Assembly: GCF_031453675.1 (NCBI RefSeq)
Contig: NZ_JAVIZX010000001.1
Coordinates: 2,254,001-2,318,000 of the forward strand
From: Paracidovorax wautersii
Lineage (GTDB): Bacteria > Pseudomonadota > Gammaproteobacteria > Burkholderiales > Burkholderiaceae_C
Reading direction: 5' to 3'
Length of the DNA stretch: 64,000 nt
Shown here one piece after another: positions 1 to 8,750 of the stretch. Positions within the stretch are counted from its first letter, which is position 1; the number at the start of each line of letters is the position of its first letter. The translations under genes were made by a program, and so were the position numbers. The notes under the pieces are model-generated. The model made no database searches. It was not told the origin of the DNA and saw only the letters and a list, made by a program, of their open reading frames with translations.

Positions 1-1
1 G

Positions 2-292
2 CGCGAGGAAGAGAAGCGCCTGGTGCAGCGCCTGGAGAACGTGCAGAGCCTGGCCGAGCTGCGGCGCATCGAGGCACGGCTGCAGGAGCAACTGGGTATC
101 CGGCTGAGCATCACGGTCAGCCCGAACGAGGTGCGCACGCTGCGCGGCATCGCCATCCTCGTGCACGAACAGCGGGGCCTGTGCCGCAAGACGCGCCAGG
201 CCCTTCCCGCGGCCATCAAAAAGGGCATGGAGCAGTGCCCCGATATCGCCTACGAACTGCTGAACGAAGGCGGACTCTTCGCCGACTCCTGA
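2..292 (+). CDS. Hypothetical protein, 5' end outside window
   Basis: The reading frame is open from the first bases of the window, so this is the C-terminal part (about 96 residues visible) of a longer protein. The visible part begins with a charged, probably helical stretch rich in Glu, Arg and Gln, followed by a compact region with a Cys (GLCRK) and the ending LLNEGGLFADS. I do not recognise the family. A GTG codon at 23 is in frame but has no convincing ribosome binding site, so it is probably internal. The next gene is about 140 bp downstream. Confidence 0.6.
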   Translation, partial: REEEKRLVQRLENVQSLAELRRIEARLQEQLGIRLSITVSPNEVRTLRGIAILVHEQRGLCRKTRQALPAAIKKGMEQCPDIAYELLNEGGLFADS

Positions 293-434
293 GCCGCACG
301 CAGGTGGCAGGGAGGGCAGGGACAGGGGGGCGCCAGCCCGACGCGCTGCCGGTACCAAGGCCGATCGGCCTACAGCGAACCCTGCGCACCGTGGCCCAGA
401 ATGGGGCAGCTTTTTTTCGATGCAGGAGTGTGAG

Positions 435-656
435 ATGGCTGCTTCCCCCTTGTTGCAGGAAACCGTGTTCGGCGTGGCCGATGGCGCCACCTACTCGGGC
501 ATGTTGTGCCAGGAAGAGGGTGGGCATTTCTATTACCGGCAGGCGCAGGTGGATGGGCACAACCTGCCGTTGCCCGACAACCGCTGGCCCACCCGCGACG
601 CGGCGGTCCAGGCGCTGGCCGAGATCGCATCGGGCGCGCGCCGGCCGGGCGAGTAG
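435..656 (+). CDS. Small hypothetical protein (73 aa)
   Basis: A 73-residue soluble protein of unknown function. The start at 435 is preferred because an AGGAG sequence lies about seven bases upstream; the ATG at 420 would place that site inside the gene. The protein is acidic to neutral, rich in aromatic residues (HFYYRQ) and has no signal peptide or membrane segment. It ends with a short Ala-rich helix. It stands alone between the truncated first gene and the emrE-type gene, and I cannot assign it to a family. Confidence 0.55.
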   Translation: MAASPLLQETVFGVADGATYSGMLCQEEGGHFYYRQAQVDGHNLPLPDNRWPTRDAAVQALAEIASGARRPGE

Positions 657-783
657 CCCCGCCCCGGGTGCTGGCGCCCGCCGCTACCATCGCGGTTCGG
701 CATGCCGCTGCCGACCGAACGCCGCACCGCCTGTGCATGCCGGCGCGACGCGGCTGCACTGTATGCAAAGAGGAACCGATGCG

Positions 784-1128
784 ATGAGTCTGACGACCAG
801 CTATGTGCTGCTGGGATTTGCCATCCTGAGCGAAGTGATGGGTACCACCGCCCTCAAGGCTTCGGAGGGCTTCACGCGGCTGTGGCCCAGCCTGTTCACC
901 GTCGTGGCGTACGGCGTGTCCTTCTATCTGCTGTCGCTCACGCTCAAGGTGCTGCCCACCGGCATCGCCTACGCCATCTGGTCCGGCGTGGGCATCGTGC
1001 TGATCTCGGGCATTGGCTGGGTGTTCTTCGGCCAGCGGCTGGACCTGCCGGCCCTGCTGGGCATGGGGCTGATCATCGCGGGCGTGCTGGTGGTCAATCT
1101 GTTTTCCAAGAGCGTGGGCGGCCACTGA
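784..1128 (+). CDS. emrE: Small multidrug resistance (SMR) exporter, EmrE type
   Basis: This 114-residue protein has four hydrophobic segments and closely follows the EmrE pattern: AILSEVMGTTALK in helix 1, IAYAIWSGVGIVLIS in helix 3 and FFGQRLDLPA before helix 4. Glu17 is the expected membrane-embedded proton and substrate binding glutamate. Family members act as dual-topology dimers in the inner membrane and exchange protons for cationic drugs and quaternary ammonium compounds. An AGAGGAA site precedes the start; an ATG five bases upstream is out of frame and hits a stop at once. Substrate range cannot be read from sequence; a Gdx/SugE guanidinium exporter is less likely because the helix-3 motif is EmrE-like. 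Confidence 0.9.
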   Translation: MSLTTSYVLLGFAILSEVMGTTALKASEGFTRLWPSLFTVVAYGVSFYLLSLTLKVLPTGIAYAIWSGVGIVLISGIGWVFFGQRLDLPALLGMGLIIAGVLVVNLFSKSVGGH

Positions 1129-1162
1129 GCAGACACGGCCGCTCCCGCATCGCGAGCCGGCT

Positions 1163-1348
1163 TCAGCCCTGGGCCTGCACCTCGCCCACCCAGGGGTCGG
1201 CGAACTGGCATTCGTCGGGTTCGTAGAAGGGCACGTCGCCCTTGTAGGGCATCAGCTGGTCAGACATCTGGCGCTGCGGCAGCGCCAGAACCGGCTGCCC
1301 CATCTGCCGGGCGGCAGCCTCTTCAAGGTGGTGGTCGAACGAGAACAT
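1163..1348 (-). CDS. Small hypothetical protein (61 aa)
   Basis: A 61-residue reading frame opposite in direction to its neighbours. Its composition (several Asp, Glu, Gln and Tyr residues, a PFYEPDECQFADPW segment) looks like a real protein rather than the Arg/Ala/Pro-rich shadows common in this high-GC sequence. There is no clear ribosome binding site upstream of the ATG at 1348, and I do not recognise a family. It converges with the SMR exporter gene. Confidence 0.42.
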   Translation of the reverse strand: MFSFDHHLEEAAARQMGQPVLALPQRQMSDQLMPYKGDVPFYEPDECQFADPWVGEVQAQG

Positions 1349-1520
1349 GCAAAACCCCGGCGTGGTGGGCAGGCAGGATGGCCTGCACCGATTGAGCCGC
1401 CAGCGCCCGGCGGGGGGCGTCAGCAGGTGGGGGCAGGCCCTGTCGGAGCGGGCCTACGCGGCCCGGGTCCAGGCAATCTCCCTAGAATGCCGCCCTTTGC
1501 CTGCAATTGCCTCCTGCGCC

Positions 1521-2351
1521 ATGAACATCATCGTCAATGAAGAACTGAAAGCCTATATCGACCCATTGACCCCCCAGGAGCACGAAGCGCTGGAGCGCAG
1601 CATCCTGGCGGAGGGCTGCCGCGATGCGCTGGTGCTCTGGGGCGATCTGCTCATCGACGGGCACAACCGCTATGGCATCTGCAGCAAGCACGGACTGCCG
1701 TTCCAGACCGTGCAGAACACGCAGTTCCAGTCGATGGAAGATGTACACCTGTGGATGATCGACCAGCACCTGGGGCGGCGCAGCGTGTCCGACTTCCAGC
1801 GCGGCGTACTGGCGTTGCGCAAGAAGGAGATCGTGGCCGCACGCCGTGCCCGCCAGGCCGAACCCGCCGAGGACGCGCCGGCGGCTGTCGAGCCGGCTGC
1901 GCCGCTGGGCGTGTCCGGCGCAGACGAGTCGCTCAAGAGCCGCGAGGACGTGGCCAAGGCCGCCCGCCTCAGCAGCAGCCAGGTGGTGATGATCGAGAAG
2001 ATCCAGAAGCAGGCCGCCCCCGAACTGGTGGCGGCCGTGAAGTCCGGTGTCATCTCCCTCAATGCGGCGGCCGCGGTGGCCAGCCTGCCGGCCCAGGAAC
2101 AGGCCGCCGCGGCTGCGGGCGGCAAGGACGAGCTCAAGCAGGCCGCCAAGCGCGTGCGCGAGGCCAAGCGCAAGCCGGCCGCCGAACCGGCGACTGAGGG
2201 CGGAGCGCCCGCAGCCGAAGCCGCCCCCGCGGCGATGCCGGCGGACGGACTCGATGAAGTCGGAGCGCTGCGCCAGCGCGTGGCTGAACTGACGGCCGAG
2301 AACGCGGCGCTGCGGGCCGAGCTGGAGCGCTACCAGGCCCCCGCTTTCTGA
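1521..2351 (+). CDS. ParB/Srx-like N-terminal domain protein, orphan
   Basis: A 276-residue protein with a ParB-like nuclease fold at about residues 5-85: LTPQEHEALERSI, then LLIDGHNRYGIC, the ParB-type box that binds nucleotide in the family. A helical region near 135-185 (SREDVAKAARLSSSQVVMIEKI, VISLNAAAAVASL) resembles the KorB/ParB helix-turn-helix region. The C-terminus is Ala/Pro/Lys-rich and ends in a short coiled coil (RQRVAELTAENAALRAELERY). No parA lies beside it, so it is not a normal partition operon. It could be a plasmid- or phage-derived DNA-binding protein now resident in the chromosome. The ATG at 1521 is chosen because the longer frame upstream is low-complexity shadow. Confidence 0.75.
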   Translation: MNIIVNEELKAYIDPLTPQEHEALERSILAEGCRDALVLWGDLLIDGHNRYGICSKHGLPFQTVQNTQFQSMEDVHLWMIDQHLGRRSVSDFQRGVLALRKKEIVAARRARQAEPAEDAPAAVEPAAPLGVSGADESLKSREDVAKAARLSSSQVVMIEKIQKQAAPELVAAVKSGVISLNAAAAVASLPAQEQAAAAAGGKDELKQAAKRVREAKRKPAAEPATEGGAPAAEAAPAAMPADGLDEVGALRQRVAELTAENAALRAELERYQAPAF

Positions 2352-2475
2352 TCGGGCGCGCTGCGGCGGGGCGCTGTGCCACCGGCCGTGCGCACCCCGG
2401 CCATGAAGGCCTTGGCCTACACGAGCGTGCGAACTCAGCCCCTATCATCCGGCACCACTTCATCTGCGTCCGTAC

Positions 2476-5400
2476 ATGACTCCCTCCTCTTTCGCGGAAG
2501 AACGCCAGCGCGGGCAGCGCCGCGTCATGCCGCTGCAGCTTCTGATCGGTTTCGTCCTGGCGGCCCTGGCGACCGCCACCATGGCCCTGTTCACCTACCA
2601 GTCGCAGGTCCAGCGTTCGGAGGCGGTGGAGAAGATGAATGCCGCGGTCGAGACCATCTCGCAGCTGCAGGCGGTGCTCAACACGATGAAGAACGCCGAG
2701 ACGGGCCAGCGGGGCTACCTGCTCACCGGAGAGGATCGGTACCTCGAACCCTTCAATACCGCGGCCATGGCCCTGGGACAGGAACTGCAGCGCCTGGCCG
2801 TGCTGACGCAGGATCGCCCGCTGCAGGTGCGCCGCTTCGACCAGCTCAAGCGGCTGACGTCGCAGAAGATGCAGGAACTGGAAGACACCATCGCCCTGCA
2901 GCGCGCAGGCAAACGCGACGAGGCCGTGGCGCTGGTGCGCAGCGACTTGGGCCTGCTGTCGATGGACAACATCCGCAACGTGCTGCGCGAGATGCTCATG
3001 GCCGAGCGCCAGGAGCTGGAGTCGCGCCGCAAGGCCTGGGAAGAGGCCGCCAGCTTCGCCGCCTACCTGATGTGGGGCAGCTCGGTGGTCCTGCTGCTGC
3101 TGATCGGCGGCTCGGCCGCCATGACGGCCGCCGACCACCGTTCCAAGGCGCGCGAGAACTGGATCAAGAGCGGCCTGGTCGGCCTGGGCGGCCGGCTGCA
3201 GGGCGATCACCGTCTGCAGGATCTCGGCCCCATGGCGCTGGAGTACCTGGCCGGCTGGCTGGGTGCCAAGATCGGCGCCGTCTACGTGACCGAGGGGCAT
3301 GGCCTGTACCAGCGCATGGGCGGCTACGCGCTGCCGGACGGCAGCGCGCGCGGCCAGATCGTCAAGGGCGAAGGGCTGGTGGGCCAGGCAGCGCAGTCGC
3401 GCCAGTTGCTGCATGTGCAGGACGTGCCCAAGGACTACCTGCCGGTGGTGTCCGGCACGGGCAGCTCGGCCCCGGCCGAGATCGTGCTGGTGCCGACGGT
3501 GCACAACGGCGTGGCGCACGCCGTGATCGAACTGGGCTTCTTCCGCAAGGTCAACGCCTCCGACCTGGACTTCCTGTCGCGGGCGTCCGAACAGCTCGCG
3601 CTGGCGATCCGCTCCGCCATCGACCGCACCAAACTGGAAGCGCTGCTGGAGGAAACGCAGCGCCAGGCCGAGGAACTGCAGGCCCAGCAGGAAGAGCTGC
3701 GCGTGAGCAACGAAGAGCTGGAGCAGCAAAGCCGCATGCTGCAGGAGTCGCAGGCCCAGATGGAGGCCCAGCAGACCGAGCTGGAGCAAAGCAACGCGCA
3801 ACTGGAAGAGCAGACCCAGCAGCTGGAATACCAGAAGCAGCAGCTGCTGCGCGCCCAGGATGCGCTCACCGGCAAGGCGCGCGATCTGGAGCTGGCCAGC
3901 CAGTACAAGAGCGAGTTCCTGGCCAACATGAGCCACGAGTTGCGCACGCCGCTCAACTCCAGCCTGATCCTGGCCAAACTCCTGGCCGACAACAAGCAGG
4001 GCAACCTGTCGCCCGACCAGGTCAAGTATGCGCAGACCATCCACGCGGCCGGCAATGACTTGCTCACGCTGATCAACGACATCCTCGACCTGGCCAAGAT
4101 CGAGGCCGGCCAGGCCACGATGTCCATCGAGGAGATCAGCCTGCAGAAGGCCGTGCAGGCCGTGGCCGATCCGCTGCGTGCGCTGGCCGAGGACAAGCAC
4201 CTCACGTTCTCCGCGGTGGTCGAGCCGGGCGCGCCGGCGCGAATCGAGTCCGACCCGCAGCGGCTGGCGCAGATTCTCAAGAACCTGCTGTCCAACGCCA
4301 TCAAGTTCACCGACCAGGGCGAGGTCACGCTGCGCGTGTCCGCCAACGCGGACGGCACGGTGTCTTTCGCCGTGCACGACACGGGCATCGGCATCGAGGA
4401 GCACCAGCGCGAGCTGATCTTCGAGGCCTTCCGCCAGGCGGACGGCAGCACGCACCGCAAGTACGGCGGCACGGGCCTGGGCCTGTCCATCTCGCGCGAC
4501 CTGGCACAGCGCCTGGGCGGCGATATCACCGTGCAGAGCACGCCGGGGCAGGGCAGCGTGTTCACGCTGATTCTTCCCGCGGCAGCACCCCGCCAGTCCG
4601 AGGCGTCGGCGGCCGCTTCCACCGAGGCCACTGCGACTGCCCGGCCCACCGCACGGGCCATGGCCTCGCCGACGCTGGCTCCTGCGGCTCCGGCGCCGGT
4701 GCCCGCACTGGCAGCGGCCGAACCCGCGGCCGTACCGCAGCGGCGCGTGCCGGGCGCCGTGCCCGATGACCGCGACGCGCTGCAGCCGGGTAAGCGCGTG
4801 ATGCTGGTGGTGGAGGACGACGTGCGCTTCGCCCGCATCCTGTACGACCTGGCGCGCGAGATGGACTTCCAGTGCATCGTCACGCACACCGGCGGCGAAG
4901 GCCTGGCCGCGGCGCTGGAATACATGCCCAGCGCCGTGGTGCTGGACATGAACCTGCCTGACTTCTCCGGGCTGGGCGTGCTCGACCAGCTCAAGCGCAA
5001 CCCGGCCACGCGGCACATTCCCGTGCACGTGGTCTCCGTGGCCGACTATGCGCAGGAAGCGCTGGGCCGCGGCGCGATCGGCTACGCGCTCAAGCCCGTC
5101 AAGCGCGAGGAACTGGTCCACGCGCTGGAACGCATGGAGGCCAAGTTCACGCAGAGCATGCGCCGCGTGCTGGTGGTGGAGGACGACGACCGCCAGCGCG
5201 AGAGCGTGGGCCACCTGCTGGCCAACGGCGACGTGGAGATCGTCGGCGCCGAAACGGCGCAGCGCGCCCTGGAACTGCTGCGCTCCACCACCTTCGACTG
5301 CATGGTGATGGACCTGAACCTGCCCGACCTCAGCGGCTACGAACTGCTCGAGCAGATGGCCGAACAGGAGGACGTGGCCTTCCCGCCGGTCATCGTCTAC

Positions 5401-5979
5401 ACGGGCCGCTCGCTGTCCCGGGACGAAGAGCAGCAGCTGCGCCGCTTCTCCAAGTCCATCATCATCAAGGACGCCCGTTCGCCCGAGCGGCTCCTGGACG
5501 AGGTCACCCTGTTCCTGCACCAGGTCGAATCCACGCTGCCCATGGAGCGGCGCAAGATGCTGCAGGCCGCGCGCGACCGCGACTCCACGTTCGACGGACG
5601 CACCATCCTGGTGGTGGAAGACGACGTGCGCAACGTGTTCGCCCTCTCCAGCGTGCTGGAGCCCACCGGCGCACGGGTGGAGATCGCCCGCAACGGCCGC
5701 GAGGCGCTGGAGGCGCTGGAGCGCGCCGCCTCGCCCGGCGCCGCAGCGGTGGACCTGGTGCTGATGGACATCATGATGCCGGAGATGGACGGTTTCACGG
5801 CCATGAAGGAGATCCGCAAGCGGTCCGAATGGCGGCGCCTGCCCATCATCGCCCTCACGGCCAAGGCCATGAAGGACGACCAGGAGAAATGCCTGGCCGC
5901 AGGTGCCAACGATTACATCGCCAAGCCGCTGGACGTGGAGAAGCTGCTCTCGCTGGTCCGCGTGTGGATGCCCAAGTAA
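2476..5979 (+). CDS. Hybrid sensor histidine kinase with CHASE3, GAF and three receiver domains
   Basis: A 1167-residue membrane kinase. The order is: transmembrane segment at about 18-40; periplasmic CHASE3 domain (NAETGQRGYLLTGEDRYL) at about 45-190; second transmembrane segment at about 195-220; GAF domain at about 235-380; a long Gln/Glu-rich coiled coil at about 385-470; HisKA with phosphoacceptor His487 in SHELRTPLN; HATPase with HDTGIGI and GTGLGLSIS boxes; then three receivers with phosphorylatable Asp824, Asp946 and Asp1098. An Ala/Pro-rich linker separates the kinase from the receivers. It is followed at once by CheR-type, CheB-type and receiver-kinase genes, suggesting one phosphorelay unit. 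The signal sensed is not apparent. Confidence 0.93.
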   Translation: MTPSSFAEERQRGQRRVMPLQLLIGFVLAALATATMALFTYQSQVQRSEAVEKMNAAVETISQLQAVLNTMKNAETGQRGYLLTGEDRYLEPFNTAAMALGQELQRLAVLTQDRPLQVRRFDQLKRLTSQKMQELEDTIALQRAGKRDEAVALVRSDLGLLSMDNIRNVLREMLMAERQELESRRKAWEEAASFAAYLMWGSSVVLLLLIGGSAAMTAADHRSKARENWIKSGLVGLGGRLQGDHRLQDLGPMALEYLAGWLGAKIGAVYVTEGHGLYQRMGGYALPDGSARGQIVKGEGLVGQAAQSRQLLHVQDVPKDYLPVVSGTGSSAPAEIVLVPTVHNGVAHAVIELGFFRKVNASDLDFLSRASEQLALAIRSAIDRTKLEALLEETQRQAEELQAQQEELRVSNEELEQQSRMLQESQAQMEAQQTELEQSNAQLEEQTQQLEYQKQQLLRAQDALTGKARDLELASQYKSEFLANMSHELRTPLNSSLILAKLLADNKQGNLSPDQVKYAQTIHAAGNDLLTLINDILDLAKIEAGQATMSIEEISLQKAVQAVADPLRALAEDKHLTFSAVVEPGAPARIESDPQRLAQILKNLLSNAIKFTDQGEVTLRVSANADGTVSFAVHDTGIGIEEHQRELIFEAFRQADGSTHRKYGGTGLGLSISRDLAQRLGGDITVQSTPGQGSVFTLILPAAAPRQSEASAAASTEATATARPTARAMASPTLAPAAPAPVPALAAAEPAAVPQRRVPGAVPDDRDALQPGKRVMLVVEDDVRFARILYDLAREMDFQCIVTHTGGEGLAAALEYMPSAVVLDMNLPDFSGLGVLDQLKRNPATRHIPVHVVSVADYAQEALGRGAIGYALKPVKREELVHALERMEAKFTQSMRRVLVVEDDDRQRESVGHLLANGDVEIVGAETAQRALELLRSTTFDCMVMDLNLPDLSGYELLEQMAEQEDVAFPPVIVYTGRSLSRDEEQQLRRFSKSIIIKDARSPERLLDEVTLFLHQVESTLPMERRKMLQAARDRDSTFDGRTILVVEDDVRNVFALSSVLEPTGARVEIARNGREALEALERAASPGAAAVDLVLMDIMMPEMDGFTAMKEIRKRSEWRRLPIIALTAKAMKDDQEKCLAAGANDYIAKPLDVEKLLSLVRVWMPK

Positions 5980-5993
5980 GGGAGCGGGGCCCG

Positions 5994-6830
5994 GTGCTGC
6001 AGCAACGCAAGAAGACCTTCGACATCGAACAGCACCTGCTGATCGAGGCCATCTACCACCGCTTCCACTACGACTTCCGCGGCTACGCGCAGGCCTCGCT
6101 CAAGCGGCGCCTGCAGACGGCGCTCACGCGCTTCAACTGCCGCTCGCTGTCCCAACTGCAGCACCTGGTGCTGCACGAGCCCGAGGTCTTTCCGGCCATG
6201 CTGGAATACCTCACGGTGCAGGTCAGCGAGATGTTCCGCGACCCCACCTACTTCCGCGCCCTGCGCGAGAAGGTGGTGCCGCTGCTGCGCACCTACCCGT
6301 CGCTCAAGATCTGGGTGGCCGGCTGCAGCACGGGCGAGGAGGTCTATTCGCTGGCCATCCTGCTGCGCGAGGAGGGCCTGCTGGAGCGCACGCTTATCTA
6401 CGCCACCGACATCAACGCCACGGCGCTGCATAAGGCGGAGGCGGGCGTCTACGACATCGAGCGGGTGCGTGGCTTCACCGAGAACCATGCGCGCTCGGGC
6501 GGCCGCTCATCCCTTTCGGAGCACTACAGCGCCGCCTATGGCCGCGTGGTCATGGACAAGAGCCTGCGGCGGCACATCGTGTTCTCCGACCACAGCCTGG
6601 CGACCGACAGCGTGTTCGCCGAAGTGCACTTGGTGTCGTGCCGCAACGTGCTGATCTACTTCGACCGCGACCTGCAGGACCGGGCGCTGGGCCTGTTCCA
6701 CGAGGCGCTGTGCCACAAGGGATTTCTGGGGCTGGGCTCCAAGGAGTCGCTGCGCTTTTCGTCGCACGCGTCCGATTTCGACGACTTCGTGCCGGAGGAT
6801 CGCGTCTACCGCAAGCGGGTGGGTGCATGA
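5994..6830 (+). CDS. CheR-type protein-glutamate O-methyltransferase
   Basis: A 278-residue CheR-family enzyme: an all-helical N-terminal part (IYHRFHYDFRGYAQASLKRRL), then an S-adenosylmethionine fold with GCSTGEEVYSLA and the CheR signature SCRNVLIYFD. CheR enzymes methylate glutamates on chemoreceptors. The start is taken as GTG at 5994, with a GGAG site in front and 14 bp after the kinase stop; no better ATG is available upstream of the conserved region. The stop overlaps the start of the CheB-type gene (ATGA). It lacks the C-terminal TPR or PAS extension of some non-flagellar CheR proteins. No chemoreceptor gene is nearby, so the substrate is unknown. Confidence 0.88.
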   Translation: MLQQRKKTFDIEQHLLIEAIYHRFHYDFRGYAQASLKRRLQTALTRFNCRSLSQLQHLVLHEPEVFPAMLEYLTVQVSEMFRDPTYFRALREKVVPLLRTYPSLKIWVAGCSTGEEVYSLAILLREEGLLERTLIYATDINATALHKAEAGVYDIERVRGFTENHARSGGRSSLSEHYSAAYGRVVMDKSLRRHIVFSDHSLATDSVFAEVHLVSCRNVLIYFDRDLQDRALGLFHEALCHKGFLGLGSKESLRFSSHASDFDDFVPEDRVYRKRVGA

Positions 6831-7471
6831 GCGGAAAGGCGTCCTCTTCGTGGCCTGTGCGTGGTGAGCACAGCGCTGGCGGTCCGCAAAAAGCCGCCCG
6901 CTTCGATGCCCTGGTCATCGGCGGCTCTGCGGGCAGCATCGAGGCCCTGTCCGTGCTGCTGCCGGCCCTGCCGGCCGATCTGCGGGCTTCCGTCTTCATC
7001 GTGCTGCACCTGCCGCGCGAACGGCCCAGCCTGCTGTGCGACATCTTCCAGCCGCGGTGCGCGGTGCCGCTGCGCGAAGCGCAGGACAAGGAGCCGGTCG
7101 AACCCGGCACCGTGTACTTCGCTCCGCCGGACTACCACCTGCTGGTCGATGCCGGGCCGTCGATGGCGCTGTCGGTGGACGACCCGGTGCACTTCTCGCG
7201 CCCCTCCATCGACGTGCTCTTCGAGTCAGCGGCCGACGTGTACGGCCCGCAGCTGCTCGCCGTGCTGCTCTCCGGCGCCAACCAGGACGGCGCCGACGGC
7301 ATGGCGGCCGTGCAGCGCGCCGGCGGCGTGACGGTCGTGCAGCACCCGTCCTCTGCGCAGATGACGGCCATGCCGGAGGCCGCGCTCGCGCTGCTGGAGC
7401 CCGACCATGTGCTGCCCCCGGCGCAGATCGCGTCGCTGATCAACCCCCTGCTCCTTGGGAGACCCGTGTGA
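6827..7471 (+). CDS. CheB-type methylesterase domain protein, no receiver domain
   Basis: This 214-residue protein consists of the CheB catalytic domain only. The expected triad is present: Ser34 in IGGSAGS, His61 in VLHLPRE, and Asp154 in GANQDGADG. CheB enzymes remove methyl groups from receptor glutamates or deamidate glutamines. Classical CheB has an N-terminal receiver that gates activity. Its absence means control, if any, must come from partners such as the adjacent kinase or receiver-kinase proteins. The start overlaps the cheR-type stop by four bases, and the stop overlaps the GTG of the next gene (GTGA), so the three are probably translationally coupled. Confidence 0.88.
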   Translation: MSGKASSSWPVRGEHSAGGPQKAARFDALVIGGSAGSIEALSVLLPALPADLRASVFIVLHLPRERPSLLCDIFQPRCAVPLREAQDKEPVEPGTVYFAPPDYHLLVDAGPSMALSVDDPVHFSRPSIDVLFESAADVYGPQLLAVLLSGANQDGADGMAAVQRAGGVTVVQHPSSAQMTAMPEAALALLEPDHVLPPAQIASLINPLLLGRPV

Positions 7472-8622
7472 TTTTCAGTCCTTCCACGCCGCAGTCCGCG
7501 TCCGGAAATCCCAACGTCAAATGCCTGCTCGTCGACGACGTCGAAGAGAACCTCATCGCGCTGGAGGCGCTGCTGCAGCGCGACGGCGTGGACATCCTCA
7601 AGGCCAGCTCCGGCCCCGAGGCGCTGGAACTGCTGCTGCAGCACAGCGATGTGGCGCTGGCGCTGCTGGACGTGCAGATGCCCGAGATGAACGGTTTCGA
7701 GCTGGCCGAGCTGATCCGCGGCAGCGAGCGCACGCGCCATGTGCCCCTGATCTTCATGACGGCCGGCTCGCGCGACCAGAACTGGCAGTTCAAGGGCTAT
7801 GAGACCGGGGCGGTGGACTTTCTGTACAAGCCCATCGATCCGCACATGCTGATCAACAAGGCCAACGTCTTCTTCGAGCTGCACCGCCAGAAGCGCGCCA
7901 TCGCGCGGGAGCTGCACGAGCGCACGGAAGCCCTGCGCATCAACGAGATGTTCATGGCCGTGCTCAGCCACGACCTGCGCGGGCCGCTCAGCGCGATCCT
8001 CGCCTCCGCCATGGTGCTGCAACGGCCGCAGGATGCGGACAAGGTGCACACGCTGGCCGAGAAGATCCAGAGCTCGGGCCGGCGCATGGGCCGCATGATC
8101 GAGGATTTGCTGGATGTGACCCGTGCCCGCCAGGCCGGCGGGCTGGTGGTGCGGCGCCAGCCGATGGACCTGTCCGAAGCGGCCCAGCGGACGGTGCAGG
8201 AGATCCGCTCCAGCCATCCCGAACGGATCGTCGATGTGAAGCAGGCGGGGGACCTGCAGGGCGCCTGGGACGGCGAGCGCTTGTGCCAGGTGCTGTCCAA
8301 CCTGCTGGGCAACGCCATGCACCACGGGGCGCCGGACCAGCCGGTGCTGCTGCGCCTGGACGGCTCCGCGCCCGATGCGGTGGCGTTCTCCGTCACCAAC
8401 GGCGGCACCATTCCGCCCGACCTGATTCCGCATCTGTTCGACCCGTTCCGCGGCCGCTCACGCGCGGGCAGCGGCGGGCATCAAGGCCTGGGGCTGGGCC
8501 TGTACATCGTGCAGCAGCTGGTGCTGGCGCATGATGGCCGCATCGACGTGTGCTCGCGCGAGGGCCGCACGGCTTTCCATGTGGTGCTCCCCCGGGGCGC
8601 AGCCGACCACAGCGCGGGCTGA
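7468..8622 (+). CDS. Receiver domain-histidine kinase fusion
   Basis: A 384-residue soluble protein with an N-terminal receiver (acidic pair at LLVDDVEEN, phosphoacceptor Asp68 in LLDVQMPEM, Lys in LYKPID), a short coiled coil, then HisKA with His168 in LSHDLRGPL and an HATPase with GHQGLGLGLYIVQQL. There is no membrane segment, so its input is the receiver, probably phosphorylated by the upstream hybrid kinase. The N box is somewhat diverged (LLGNAMHHG). The start is GTG at 7468, overlapping the CheB-type stop and preceded by GGGAG. It ends the four-gene signalling operon and is convergent with a lone receiver gene. Confidence 0.9.
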   Translation: MIFSPSTPQSASGNPNVKCLLVDDVEENLIALEALLQRDGVDILKASSGPEALELLLQHSDVALALLDVQMPEMNGFELAELIRGSERTRHVPLIFMTAGSRDQNWQFKGYETGAVDFLYKPIDPHMLINKANVFFELHRQKRAIARELHERTEALRINEMFMAVLSHDLRGPLSAILASAMVLQRPQDADKVHTLAEKIQSSGRRMGRMIEDLLDVTRARQAGGLVVRRQPMDLSEAAQRTVQEIRSSHPERIVDVKQAGDLQGAWDGERLCQVLSNLLGNAMHHGAPDQPVLLRLDGSAPDAVAFSVTNGGTIPPDLIPHLFDPFRGRSRAGSGGHQGLGLGLYIVQQLVLAHDGRIDVCSREGRTAFHVVLPRGAADHSAG

Positions 8623-8750
8623 AGCCGCGGATGGCCGTTTCGCGGGGCGCGACGGCGCGCCGCGCAGGGCGGCTGAAAAACGAGGGAAGGGGTGTGGGGA
8701 GGCGCGCCCTGGTGCGGCGGGTTGCCGCGGGCCGTGGGGGCCGCGAAGGA

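Noticed and set aside
2134-5520. Open frame of 1128 codons on the minus strand opposite the hybrid kinase
   Set aside because: The product is rich in Gln, His, Val, Leu and Arg without domains, lies fully antisense to a well-supported kinase and is the usual frame shadow of a high-GC gene.
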